Source of the DNA: Nostoc sp. TCL26-01
GTDB taxonomy: Bacteria; Cyanobacteriota; Cyanobacteriia; Cyanobacteriales; Nostocaceae
Assembly: GCF_013393945.1 (NCBI RefSeq)
Contig: NZ_CP040298.1
Span: 124,001 to 188,000 of the forward strand
DNA length: 64,000 nucleotides
Direction of reading: 5' to 3'
In this document: positions 53,701 through 60,353 of the stretch, in pieces
How the letters are laid out: each line of letters opens with the position of its first letter
Numbering within the stretch: position 1 is the first letter of the stretch
Program-made: the position numbers and the translations under genes
Notes under the pieces: generated by a model
Seen by the model: the letters and a program-made list of their open reading frames with translations, nothing else
Databases searched by the model: none
Told to the model about the DNA's origin: nothing

Positions 53701-55565
53701 GGTTTATACTCTGCCCTAATTGGTTTGAGTTTCTCATGATTTTCCGCCTCAAATAAGCTTTCATAGTGATGAGAAACTTGGTCTAAGTATTTTGATTTCT
53801 GTTCAGGTGTACCATAAGTTTTTAATATCTCAATTTCTGATTCAAGTGCTTCTAATGCCGTCACTTGATTATTAATCACGCCAACACTAATACTATCGCT
53901 CATGTGGATGGCGATTTCTTCAAAGGGTGGTTGTGTACCATCTGGTAGATAAAAAGACTGTTTCTTCAATTTAATAGTAGGAGTATAAGCATTTTCTCTC
54001 TGGTTTCTATACTCGGCTTCTGCTGTAAAATTCGGATATTTACTTGCTAATGCTACGCCGATACAGTCGCCATCAAAGTCTCGTCCCTGGCGTTCTGACT
54101 CGGTTTCTAATGGTGCAATTTCATCAGCCTCAAGCCTTGTTAATATGCGCTTGTGGTCTTCATCATTGACTATGATAAGGCCTTCTAAATTCTTTCCATC
54201 TGGAGCTAATCTATCTTCAACACGCTTATTAATTGAGACACACAAACCATTGGCGTTGAGGAAGGGAGAACGAAAATTTAGCACCTTTTCGCCATCATCT
54301 AACCAAGGTACGCAGATTTCACCATTTTTCAGTTCCTTGGAGGGAATAATCATTCCCCTATCAAAAATTAGGGTTTTTCCCAGTGCAATGTCTCTCCATT
54401 CGTTTTGGACAAACTTACTCAGTTCTTGTCTAACTTTTTCAGTTTCCAAAAGCTGATTATGTCCACCGATTAAGTCAGCTTTTATAAGCTTATAAATTAA
54501 TAAATCATCTTTCTGGGATTGGTCATTTTCTTCATCAGCGCTACTCAGCTTGAATAGTTCTAACTGCTTAACAAGTGAGCCATCAACAGCTTGTTCAGTA
54601 ATTTCTTGCACTACAGAGGCTTTCTGCTCCTCAGTAAAAGCCTTCCGTTTTTCATACTTCTCACAGTACAGTTGTGCTACTTTCCTGGGGTCATCTTGAA
54701 CTTGAGCTAATTTCTGGGCTTGTGCCTCTAACTCCTCAGCGAAATCCTTGATTCCTTGAGGGAACGATGCCAACAGTTGAGATATCGCTGTCTTCCCTCG
54801 CTCGGATTGCGACTTTTCTCCTAACCAGATTTTTTGTTGGTACAATCCTGGTTTGATTTGGGGTTTACTAGCACCATTAGGGTTGTCTTTGTCTGTACCT
54901 TTGAAACTTGATATAGGAATGATTAAGTCTATTTTAATTTTATTTTTGGGGTCAGCGTATTTTATTTCTGCTAAATTGTATGGTCTTAGTGTTCCTTTTC
55001 CAAAACGGTATTTTGTATCTTCTCCATCGGCTTCTGTCCAGCCAAAACGATATTGAATAACATGATAATCTTGCTGTTTATCTGTTTGGGTTAAACGGTG
55101 ATATAGTTCAGTAGATATTTGCCCATAGCAGTCGCCTACTAATTTGAACGCATCTTGCTGTTCAATAAATCCTTCATTCTCTCCATTAGAATCATCGACA
55201 ACTAAAATATTTAATTCTTCATTAATTGAGTTTTTACAAGCACCCAAAAAGATTGAACCGTAAGCACCACGATCTTTTCTGTCTGGGCATAATTTATCAA
55301 TTACTTCTAAACATTCCGGCTTACCATAAAGTAATCTAGTTTTAGAAGACAATAAAAGAGTATGTCCCTCTGGATGATTTTGTAAATCTTCTGACTTACT
55401 ATATTCATCAATATGCCCAAAGGAAAATTCTTTACCTGGAAGGAATGACTCTAGTAAGGTATTATCTAACTTTTCAGTTAAAATTGAATAAGGATTATTC
55501 TTGTCTCCATCAGAATGAATCCATTGATTTAGCCTGGTATCAAAATGTTTAAATTCAAGAGACAT
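50793..55565 (-). CDS. Giant RNA-polymerase-like (double-psi beta-barrel, DFDGD) protein
   Basis: The protein has 1590 residues. The key motif is ERQGRDFDGDCIGVAL with Asp496, Asp498 and Asp500, which matches the Mg-binding DxDGD of double-psi beta-barrel RNA polymerases (NADFDGD in the beta' subunit, DLDGD/DYDGD in QDE-1-type RNA-dependent RNA polymerases and DxDGD in phage YonO). It is preceded by FRSPFLNANGLCVSIN and GLIIVND, like the RxP...G...V strands before this motif in QDE-1-type enzymes. About 275 residues upstream, YRFGKGTLRPYNLAEIK and IDLIIPISSFKG (Lys222) look like the other barrel with its conserved Lys-Gly. The C-terminal about 1000 residues contain helical, beta-rich and Gln/Ser-rich disordered parts (about 1400-1440) that I do not recognise. 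The protein is apparently one chain, unlike cellular RNAP. Transcription or RNA-templated synthesis for the plasmid are the obvious hypotheses; catalysis is unproven. Confidence 0.7.
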   Translation of the reverse strand: MSLEFKHFDTRLNQWIHSDGDKNNPYSILTEKLDNTLLESFLPGKEFSFGHIDEYSKSEDLQNHPEGHTLLLSSKTRLLYGKPECLEVIDKLCPDRKDRGAYGSIFLGACKNSINEELNILVVDDSNGENEGFIEQQDAFKLVGDCYGQISTELYHRLTQTDKQQDYHVIQYRFGWTEADGEDTKYRFGKGTLRPYNLAEIKYADPKNKIKIDLIIPISSFKGTDKDNPNGASKPQIKPGLYQQKIWLGEKSQSERGKTAISQLLASFPQGIKDFAEELEAQAQKLAQVQDDPRKVAQLYCEKYEKRKAFTEEQKASVVQEITEQAVDGSLVKQLELFKLSSADEENDQSQKDDLLIYKLIKADLIGGHNQLLETEKVRQELSKFVQNEWRDIALGKTLIFDRGMIIPSKELKNGEICVPWLDDGEKVLNFRSPFLNANGLCVSINKRVEDRLAPDGKNLEGLIIVNDEDHKRILTRLEADEIAPLETESERQGRDFDGDCIGVALASKYPNFTAEAEYRNQRENAYTPTIKLKKQSFYLPDGTQPPFEEIAIHMSDSISVGVINNQVTALEALESEIEILKTYGTPEQKSKYLDQVSHHYESLFEAENHEKLKPIRAEYKPYMQEFVTLSQAPTRTPEIIQQAMDVNRQMYRNMIEEGCYQNQIAVDLFKSAKKPEMDLVRENSRYLYREVNYIKDKKSRTAYLNTGITTTGYSPVELLINQTNKYFQQSQLESRPIVQFQDLFKGVEFTPQQKFSAIAAKYEFDQKFNAAVAMERKRETERGPCAVIQTQQGAQLEITNLTRYGHPLIWKAQTINLKLEAIHEKSQTKERPHKLMAVAQINNEIGDDGKPAYRKLGTVSQQSVEDHHLKPGMSTNNAKLLELKPELSRGQTKLMFQQAYLAAEAFRESIPEQERLSAAAAAWSVGAARQDELEDKQSHAQAQKKIPNFVFAAFGDEIVSQLNQLQFTELTLGTLGNEANNFHEKVWNPQEKYLIQIRASHHPPGHERHASRLVFVQDGDGDYKEYAMLEPRTGQLPIGTKAQANITPGETYTANATIQVSGKEPVEFTIREISKFAYVGKSFNNEPMTLAIGTVSVPNQAVKIKLDGKTLGELDSDSVKQLQAFNYIKDGNQLNLKLTTIPDSKENAFALASSPNGNLLKINKINFYDFQGQTFNDDYRKFTLEVPASKTRDAVFLGGELLGVLHFKKDKAALKELGILQFGKLTPVEATLQSNFTTTVLKVDPSTVEYPQVWTKETQAFGTYKVNQEQQVMIEKAAPILQKIKERPTILFASAEDKMLGITQMAVDNHKVETVTKWLSQQNVAFTKVSPEDVPLETKKGLAVFNLVSSSIPESVYQAMTLKFGSVIESQNHYDQKVRSLPDRPKYLKPPELLKNNQTSNQKTPGVTQDIQKDVATGDKLEQNQQAQSASSSSACAVSVDYLRDWYSAADKLGKSESYKQRIVEIANQFKSSGQLSPAALMAMRKDTEEYQSISRLTKIAQRIGDVLGQPGEDGFTYVRGKIYDLVFNAQTKDLVISQKDGEVILSVQSGQVQSNKLTPEILHAFENANTQIDQNLAQSRQRNQEFHP

Positions 55566-55604
55566 AGGTTTATTTAAGTATTCAAAATTCTTCAGGAGTT
55601 CAAT

Positions 55605-56141
55605 ATGTTAGGAACAAGAATTAAACGCTGGATAAATATGCACCGTAAAGAATTTAATGCTGATGGAACATTAAAAGATGAAGCTAGACAACAAATGTCA
55701 TCTAGGGGTATGAGCAATGAAGCAATTGATGACTATGCTTATAGGTTAAAAATCAAATATGATAAATGGAAACATCTTGATAAAACAGATCCTATACCTT
55801 GGCCTGTGTACACTGCTTACGATTTCTTCAGCGCAGAAGAAAAACAGCAGTTTAAACCAGATGGTTCTCTCAAGCCCGAATATAGAGAATCTCAACTGGC
55901 ACTTGGGATTAGTGAAAGTTGGTTAGATGAGATGGAAAGACGTAAAAAGCTAGATGTTGATAATTACAACAAGGTATCTGTAAGAGATGCCGAACAAGGG
56001 ATAAACTTTGGCGAACAGGAAATGAATAGATTATGTGCTTCCAGTCAGACATATATGGAACGCCGGAAGCAGATGGAAATCGACTTGCAAAACTTTGAAG
56101 AGCCAAGTAGTTTGCCTTTCGACAAAAATACACCCTACTGA
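55605..56141 (+). CDS. Hypothetical protein divergent from the polymerase-like gene
   Basis: The ATG has AGGAG 7 bp upstream. The 178-residue, highly charged, helical protein has two similar segments: NADGTLKDEARQQMSSRGMS NEAIDDYAYR and KPDGSLKPEYRESQLALGIS ESWLDEMERR, so it seems built of an internal duplication. The 39-bp gap to the divergent polymerase-like gene suggests a shared regulatory region. Function unknown. Confidence 0.65.
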   Translation: MLGTRIKRWINMHRKEFNADGTLKDEARQQMSSRGMSNEAIDDYAYRLKIKYDKWKHLDKTDPIPWPVYTAYDFFSAEEKQQFKPDGSLKPEYRESQLALGISESWLDEMERRKKLDVDNYNKVSVRDAEQGINFGEQEMNRLCASSQTYMERRKQMEIDLQNFEEPSSLPFDKNTPY

Positions 56142-56144
56142 AAA

Positions 56145-56789
56145 TCACTCTGGAGGTATTGTCACGCCGACAATTCGCAGTGGCTTGCCCAAAACAAAAT
56201 CTACCAGTCGTTGACCACTCAACAAATTTACTTGTGGGTATTCTTGCAATAATTGTTTAGATATTCCCCCAGTCTTGCCACTGTGAACAAAAAACCCACC
56301 ACTAGCTCCTTGAAGTTGGATAACTTCTTGGAAATTTTTAATATGCTGGGGTTTTATATAACCCACATAACGTTTCGCCTGTAACAAGTACAGTTTACTC
56401 AAAATTAAGACACGACCATCCACCCCACCATCACCACTATATTTAAGATTGCGTTGAATTCGCCAACCCTGCTCCCGACAACAAGTTAAAAGCAATTCCT
56501 CAAAAACGTAGGGTGTCAATCTACGCAATGTAGCAATCACTACAGAGAACTCAGCTTCAGGGCTTTTGCTACGAAGCCATTTCAAAACAGATTCGGCATG
56601 GATAATATTCTGCTGATGTCTGCGACTAGGACGCTGCACCCAATTCTTGCTTGATGGTCTAAAAGGAACTGTGGGAGTAAGAACTTGCGGAAATTCCGTC
56701 CTATCGGCAGGTCTAAAGCGGGGTCTAAACACCCAAGCTATCAAAATCAATGCAATGATCAAGATTAGAAAAAAAATGATCACCACCAT
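56145..56789 (-). CDS. Membrane-anchored Mrr-like restriction endonuclease
   Basis: An N-terminal membrane helix (VVIIFFLILIIALILIAWVF) is followed by a Pro-rich linker. The catalytic domain (about 92-205) has FEELLLTCCREQGWRIQR, GDGGVDGRVLILSKLYLLQA KRY with Asp124 and Gln137-Ala-Lys139: the (D)-(QxK) signature of the Mrr/PD-(D/E)xK family. It follows the gene at 56792 after only 2 bp and probably shares an operon with the partition genes upstream. Restriction of incoming DNA at the membrane is a plausible role. Confidence 0.85.
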   Translation of the reverse strand: MVVIIFFLILIIALILIAWVFRPRFRPADRTEFPQVLTPTVPFRPSSKNWVQRPSRRHQQNIIHAESVLKWLRSKSPEAEFSVVIATLRRLTPYVFEELLLTCCREQGWRIQRNLKYSGDGGVDGRVLILSKLYLLQAKRYVGYIKPQHIKNFQEVIQLQGASGGFFVHSGKTGGISKQLLQEYPQVNLLSGQRLVDFVLGKPLRIVGVTIPPE

Positions 56790-56791
56790 AT

Positions 56792-57157
56792 TTACCTACG
56801 ACGACGTTGATGAGAACGCTGATAATCTTTTAATATCTGCTTGATTTGTCCTGGGAGAATCACAGATGGTTTATCCCAACGCAGTTGATAACACAGAGTT
56901 TTTTGACTGGGACAGGAGATAGCTTTGGGCATATTAGTACCCCACAGTAACCCCCCTGTCAAAAACACCGCCGCACCAGCTAGAAACATGAACACCCCAG
57001 AACGACCAGACCCCACCCACATTCCAAACCAGAATAGGTTTGACCGGAATTGTTCAGAACGTTGTTTACGGAGTTTGTTCTGCATTGCCTTGGCTTCATT
57101 CCAATCTTGCAGATGCTCTAGTTTTTGAGAAGCCAGTATCTTAGCCTTGACATCCAA
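56792..57157 (-). CDS. Small membrane protein with coiled-coil N-terminus
   Basis: The formal start is TTG at 57157, but the same frame is open upstream to a stop at 57317-57319 and encodes QFATELREWFDFRLEQERQT then IEIQFQKTLDVK, a good continuation of the coiled coil. No ATG or GTG is present in that stretch, so the real start may be the TTG, an ATT near 57250, or the frame is damaged. A hydrophobic segment (VFMFLAGAAVFLTGGLLWGT) and a basic end (RSHQRRRR) follow. It lies between the HTH-like protein and the Mrr-like nuclease. Confidence 0.6.
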   Translation of the reverse strand: MDVKAKILASQKLEHLQDWNEAKAMQNKLRKQRSEQFRSNLFWFGMWVGSGRSGVFMFLAGAAVFLTGGLLWGTNMPKAISCPSQKTLCYQLRWDKPSVILPGQIKQILKDYQRSHQRRRR

Positions 57158-57198
57158 AGTTTTTTGGAATTGAATCTCAATAGTTTGTCGTTCTTGTT

Positions 57199-58014
57199 CT
57201 AGTCGGAAGTCGAACCATTCTCTGAGTTCGGTGGCAAACTGTTCAATTGCAACTGTTGCTGTAGCACTTGCACCTTGGAGGTAAATTGGGGTCGAGGCTT
57301 TCCCACGGCACGAGCTTTAATCATTCCCAATAAGTTTTGCCAACTCTGGCGAGATGATTCTGTCCCCATCTCCTGTGCCAAATATTTTAAGTACAAAACC
57401 GGAGCTATCGCCGCGTGTTGTCCAGCTTTCTCTCGCAGTATCTCCCCAAACAGTTGATCTCCTCCTGATTCTATTAGTAGTTGTGTTTCTTCAAAGGTTA
57501 ACTGAATATCTGCGGCATCCAATTCACTGATTCCAAGGTTGGCTGCAATCTCAATTTCTGTTTTCCCCTGACCAACTAAGTTACACGCTGCTAGAAAACG
57601 CTCTGTTTCTTCTGGGGTATATTCATCCTGCTCTTTTAACCCGCACGAAGCAAAAATTTGTAAGGCTTTAGTCAGTGTTAGTTTAAAACCTTGTTCACGC
57701 GCATAACTTAGCAATTCAGTTATATCTAATGGTTTTGATAGTTTTTTGCGAGATTTTTTGCGTCCATTTTTGTTTTCGGGCAATTCAGGCGAAGAATCAT
57801 CCTCTAAATTTTGTTGAAAAAGAGTTGTAGCCTGTTCATAATCAGAGGCTTGTCCATCTTTGAACAATTGACGAACCATATCAAACCGAGTCTCAATATC
57901 GGTATCTGAATATTCTTGTGTGTCATGGGAAAGTCCACACGCCGTTAAGGTTGCTAAAACATCCTCTGGTGACAGAGAATACATATTTTGTAAGGCTTCT
58001 TTGGTGTAAGGCAT
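57199..58014 (-). CDS. Partition-locus protein with two helix-turn-helix-like repeats
   Basis: The 271-residue protein has a duplicated unit: SLSPEDVLATLTACGLSHD with TDIETRFDMVRQLFKDG, and KLTLTKALQIFASCGLKEQ with EETERFLAACNLVGQGKTEI EIAANLGIS. The second looks like a MerR-type helix-turn-helix. A basic segment (KNGRKKSRKKLSKPL) lies between. The last 70 residues are helical and low complexity. Its position downstream of ParM and the small ParR-like gene suggests a DNA-binding adaptor of segregation or a regulator of the operon; this is inference. Confidence 0.6.
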   Translation of the reverse strand: MPYTKEALQNMYSLSPEDVLATLTACGLSHDTQEYSDTDIETRFDMVRQLFKDGQASDYEQATTLFQQNLEDDSSPELPENKNGRKKSRKKLSKPLDITELLSYAREQGFKLTLTKALQIFASCGLKEQDEYTPEETERFLAACNLVGQGKTEIEIAANLGISELDAADIQLTFEETQLLIESGGDQLFGEILREKAGQHAAIAPVLYLKYLAQEMGTESSRQSWQNLLGMIKARAVGKPRPQFTSKVQVLQQQLQLNSLPPNSENGSTSD

Positions 58015-58216
58015 ACTTCCATTCCTTCTAAATCGAGCAAAGGGTTTGTTATCTAAATAGAATTCAGGAGTCAGAATTCAGCATGAATTCTGTACGACTG
58101 GCAGGTCTGAATCCCCCACTACGAAAGTTCTGACTCCTGTAGCTTGCTTCCCGTAGGGTATTCTGACTTCTGAATTCTTCTTCAATAAAGTCTCAAACAA
58201 CGTATTTGCACAAGTT
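58015..58216. repeat. Short repeat cluster between partition genes
   Basis: GAATTCAGGAGTCAGAATTC (58061-58080) and further TCAGAATTC/GAATTCTG units are answered by TTCTGACTCCTG and TTCTGACTTCTGAATTC (58125-58185), giving a long imperfect hairpin. This type of repeat is common between Nostoc genes; it could also be read as a spacer in the partition operon. Confidence 0.65.
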
Positions 58217-58672
58217 CTAGAACATTGTTTCCACCAGATTGTCAAATTGATAAGGTAAGAAATCTACGACTGGCTTGGGTTGTTCTGGTTCAATCAAATT
58301 CTCACTAGCTATTGCCACGTTATATATAGGCACCTGAGATTCCACCTGTTGCACCATTGGTTGAACAGGAATCTTTTGTCCAAAGTTGTTAACAGGAATA
58401 TTTTCTTTTAAAAACGCTTCAAACAAATACGCTATGTGCAAGTTCAGCTTATAAATAGCATTTCTGGCAGACTGCTTTACTTCCTGTTCTGAATAATTCC
58501 CGTCGGCTTTTATAGCAAAAGGCAACCAGTATCCAGACAAAGCAGATAACACCTTTTCCCTCTCGCTAATGTCGTTATTCTGTTTAATGTATTTGATCAG
58601 AGCAACGCTGGACGGCTCTTTGTTCATCGAAATTCGACACCGATAATCCATTCTTTCAATTTTTTCACCCAT
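58217..58672 (-). CDS. Small ParM-partner (ParR-like) protein
   Basis: I take the ATG at 58672, which overlaps the ParM stop (ATGGGTGA). The 151-residue protein begins MGEKIERMDYRCRISMNKEP then SSVALIKYIKQNNDISEREK, a strand-helix-helix pattern reminiscent of ribbon-helix-helix DNA-binding adaptors. The C-terminus is a Pro/Glu-rich tail ending LPYQFDNLVETMF, which could be the peptide contacting the filament. In actin-type partition loci the second gene encodes the centromere-binding adaptor; that is the basis of the call. Confidence 0.65.
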   Translation of the reverse strand: MGEKIERMDYRCRISMNKEPSSVALIKYIKQNNDISEREKVLSALSGYWLPFAIKADGNYSEQEVKQSARNAIYKLNLHIAYLFEAFLKENIPVNNFGQKIPVQPMVQQVESQVPIYNVAIASENLIEPEQPKPVVDFLPYQFDNLVETMF

Positions 58673-59795
58673 TTGTTGCACCTGCACCCACAACATCAGA
58701 GTTTTGTCTTATTCCCTTGGCACATAGAAAGAAAAACAATCCATAAACATCTGTCAAGCGATAATTGAGAGACTTAGAAACAGCTTGAGGGAAATTATTC
58801 ATCAGTTGTGTCTCTAAAATTTCACACCAGTTGATATTAGAGAATGAAAACAAGTTGTTTAACTGCGACTGGAAGTAATGTGCCGTCCCTCCACTAATAA
58901 TCACTTCATCAACATCACGAGGTACTTGCAACTTCAACCAGTTGGATAGCATCATCCAATATTCCTCTTTACAAGTCGCAACAGCATTGCGAATTCTGGA
59001 AGTTTCATACTCTCTATACACTGGATCTACATTTAAAGCTAATTCGCCCAACGCTTTATGAGATGCGTTTTTCCCAGACTTACAAATAGCTGATGTCAAC
59101 TCATCTAGGTTCAATCCCGATGTTTGGCTCTTCACTGATTCCACCATTTTCGAGAAGCCTAAAGGGTCAGTTTTACCCTTGCTCATCTCTCCACGGTCAA
59201 TCAACAAAATGCTTGCATCTCTATAACCCAACATCACTACTGCAAAAGATTTTTCTTTTAAGTTGGAGCCAGGAGCTATTCCTCTAGAGAAAATCCCCCC
59301 ACCTTCAGGCAGACATAAAAATAATTCCAATGAAAATGTTTTTTCTCGTCCTTTAAATTTGTAGTTAGAAAGGGCTGTTGTTACCAACTCCTGGAATAAC
59401 ACCCTGTCTTGATATTCTCCCCAAGGCAGCAAAATCCCTAAATGAATTGCTGTCCCATTCTCTAATTCGTATTTGTCAGCGATCGCTCCCACCATTGCCA
59501 ACACCTTGGGTAAGGCTAACTCAAACTTGCGCTTCTGCAATTGTAAATCAGCATTAAAACGTTTTCTGGCTAAGAACCCTACTGCTTGACACTTATTTTG
59601 ATATTCAATCCAAGCACTATTCTCAGGGTTTGACTCCCCTATTTTCGTTTGCTCATAATTCTCTAAACTTTCTAACGGGACTGTCGTTACATCTGGCTCC
59701 ATCAAAATTAATTCTGGCTTGAAGGGATCTAACGTGTAAAACCCCTTCAATAATGAACCACCTGGATCTACAACTAACCTTAGCAGACTCATCAA
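58665..59795 (-). CDS. ParM/StbA-family actin-like partition ATPase
   Basis: The 376-residue protein has a phosphate-1 loop VVDPGGSLLKGFY (residues 8-20, DxGxSxxK type), LGILLPWGEYQD (strand near 120), and the adenosine loop DVDEVIISGGTAHYF near 300. These are the actin/ASKHA signatures, and length and order fit cyanobacterial ParM/StbA proteins. ParM forms filaments that push plasmid copies apart. It heads an operon with the small adaptor gene (8-bp overlap) and the gene at 57199. Confidence 0.85.
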   Translation of the reverse strand: MMSLLRLVVDPGGSLLKGFYTLDPFKPELILMEPDVTTVPLESLENYEQTKIGESNPENSAWIEYQNKCQAVGFLARKRFNADLQLQKRKFELALPKVLAMVGAIADKYELENGTAIHLGILLPWGEYQDRVLFQELVTTALSNYKFKGREKTFSLELFLCLPEGGGIFSRGIAPGSNLKEKSFAVVMLGYRDASILLIDRGEMSKGKTDPLGFSKMVESVKSQTSGLNLDELTSAICKSGKNASHKALGELALNVDPVYREYETSRIRNAVATCKEEYWMMLSNWLKLQVPRDVDEVIISGGTAHYFQSQLNNLFSFSNINWCEILETQLMNNFPQAVSKSLNYRLTDVYGLFFFLCAKGIRQNSDVVGAGATNG

Positions 59796-60353
59796 AACTA
59801 CCTCACTTTTATAATTCAGTAGGGCAGATATTTAGTAGTAAAACACATCAGTACAGCTTTTTACTAATGCGTTATTTCTCTGTTAATTGTACGATAAAAA
59901 AACATAAATGCAAGGGGAATATTTGACTTGTTTATGTTATTTTTATGGCAATTCCTAGCAGTTCTTATGACTTCTTAAAAATGGCTTTTATGCTAATTCT
60001 GTGATTAATATCAGACTAATCTACGGCTTACTCACGGTATCCTTATGGCAATTATATGTCATCTTAATTTTTGATTTTGACGCACAGTACGCCATATTTG
60101 GCGGAAAGTTTTTTCAACTATTTTGCTATATTAAATAGAAGATAAACGTTGGAGAAATTTATTTTGGAATCAAAGCCCCACGAAAATATTTTCACTCGCC
60201 ATCAGCTATTACTAACTTTGATGGTTGGGACTTACTTCGACTTTCAAAATTATTTAAACGGCGACTATCTTCCCAACAGAGAAAATGACCCGAATTTGTT
60301 AGAGGGCAGGAGAAGGAGTATTAAGTTATGTAAAATCGTCGGGAGGGTTCGCC
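59796..60353. other. Intergenic region between ParM and relaxase (candidate centromere/oriT)
   Basis: This 558-bp, A/T-rich divergent region lies between the partition and transfer genes, the usual place for a parC-type centromere and for oriT. It holds a direct repeat TATGGCAATT (59944-59953 and about 60053-60062) and a near palindrome CGCCATATTTGGCG (60090-60103). A plus-strand frame to 60370 with a TTG start could be a small protein but has no good start. No nick site can be assigned from sequence alone. Confidence 0.45.
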
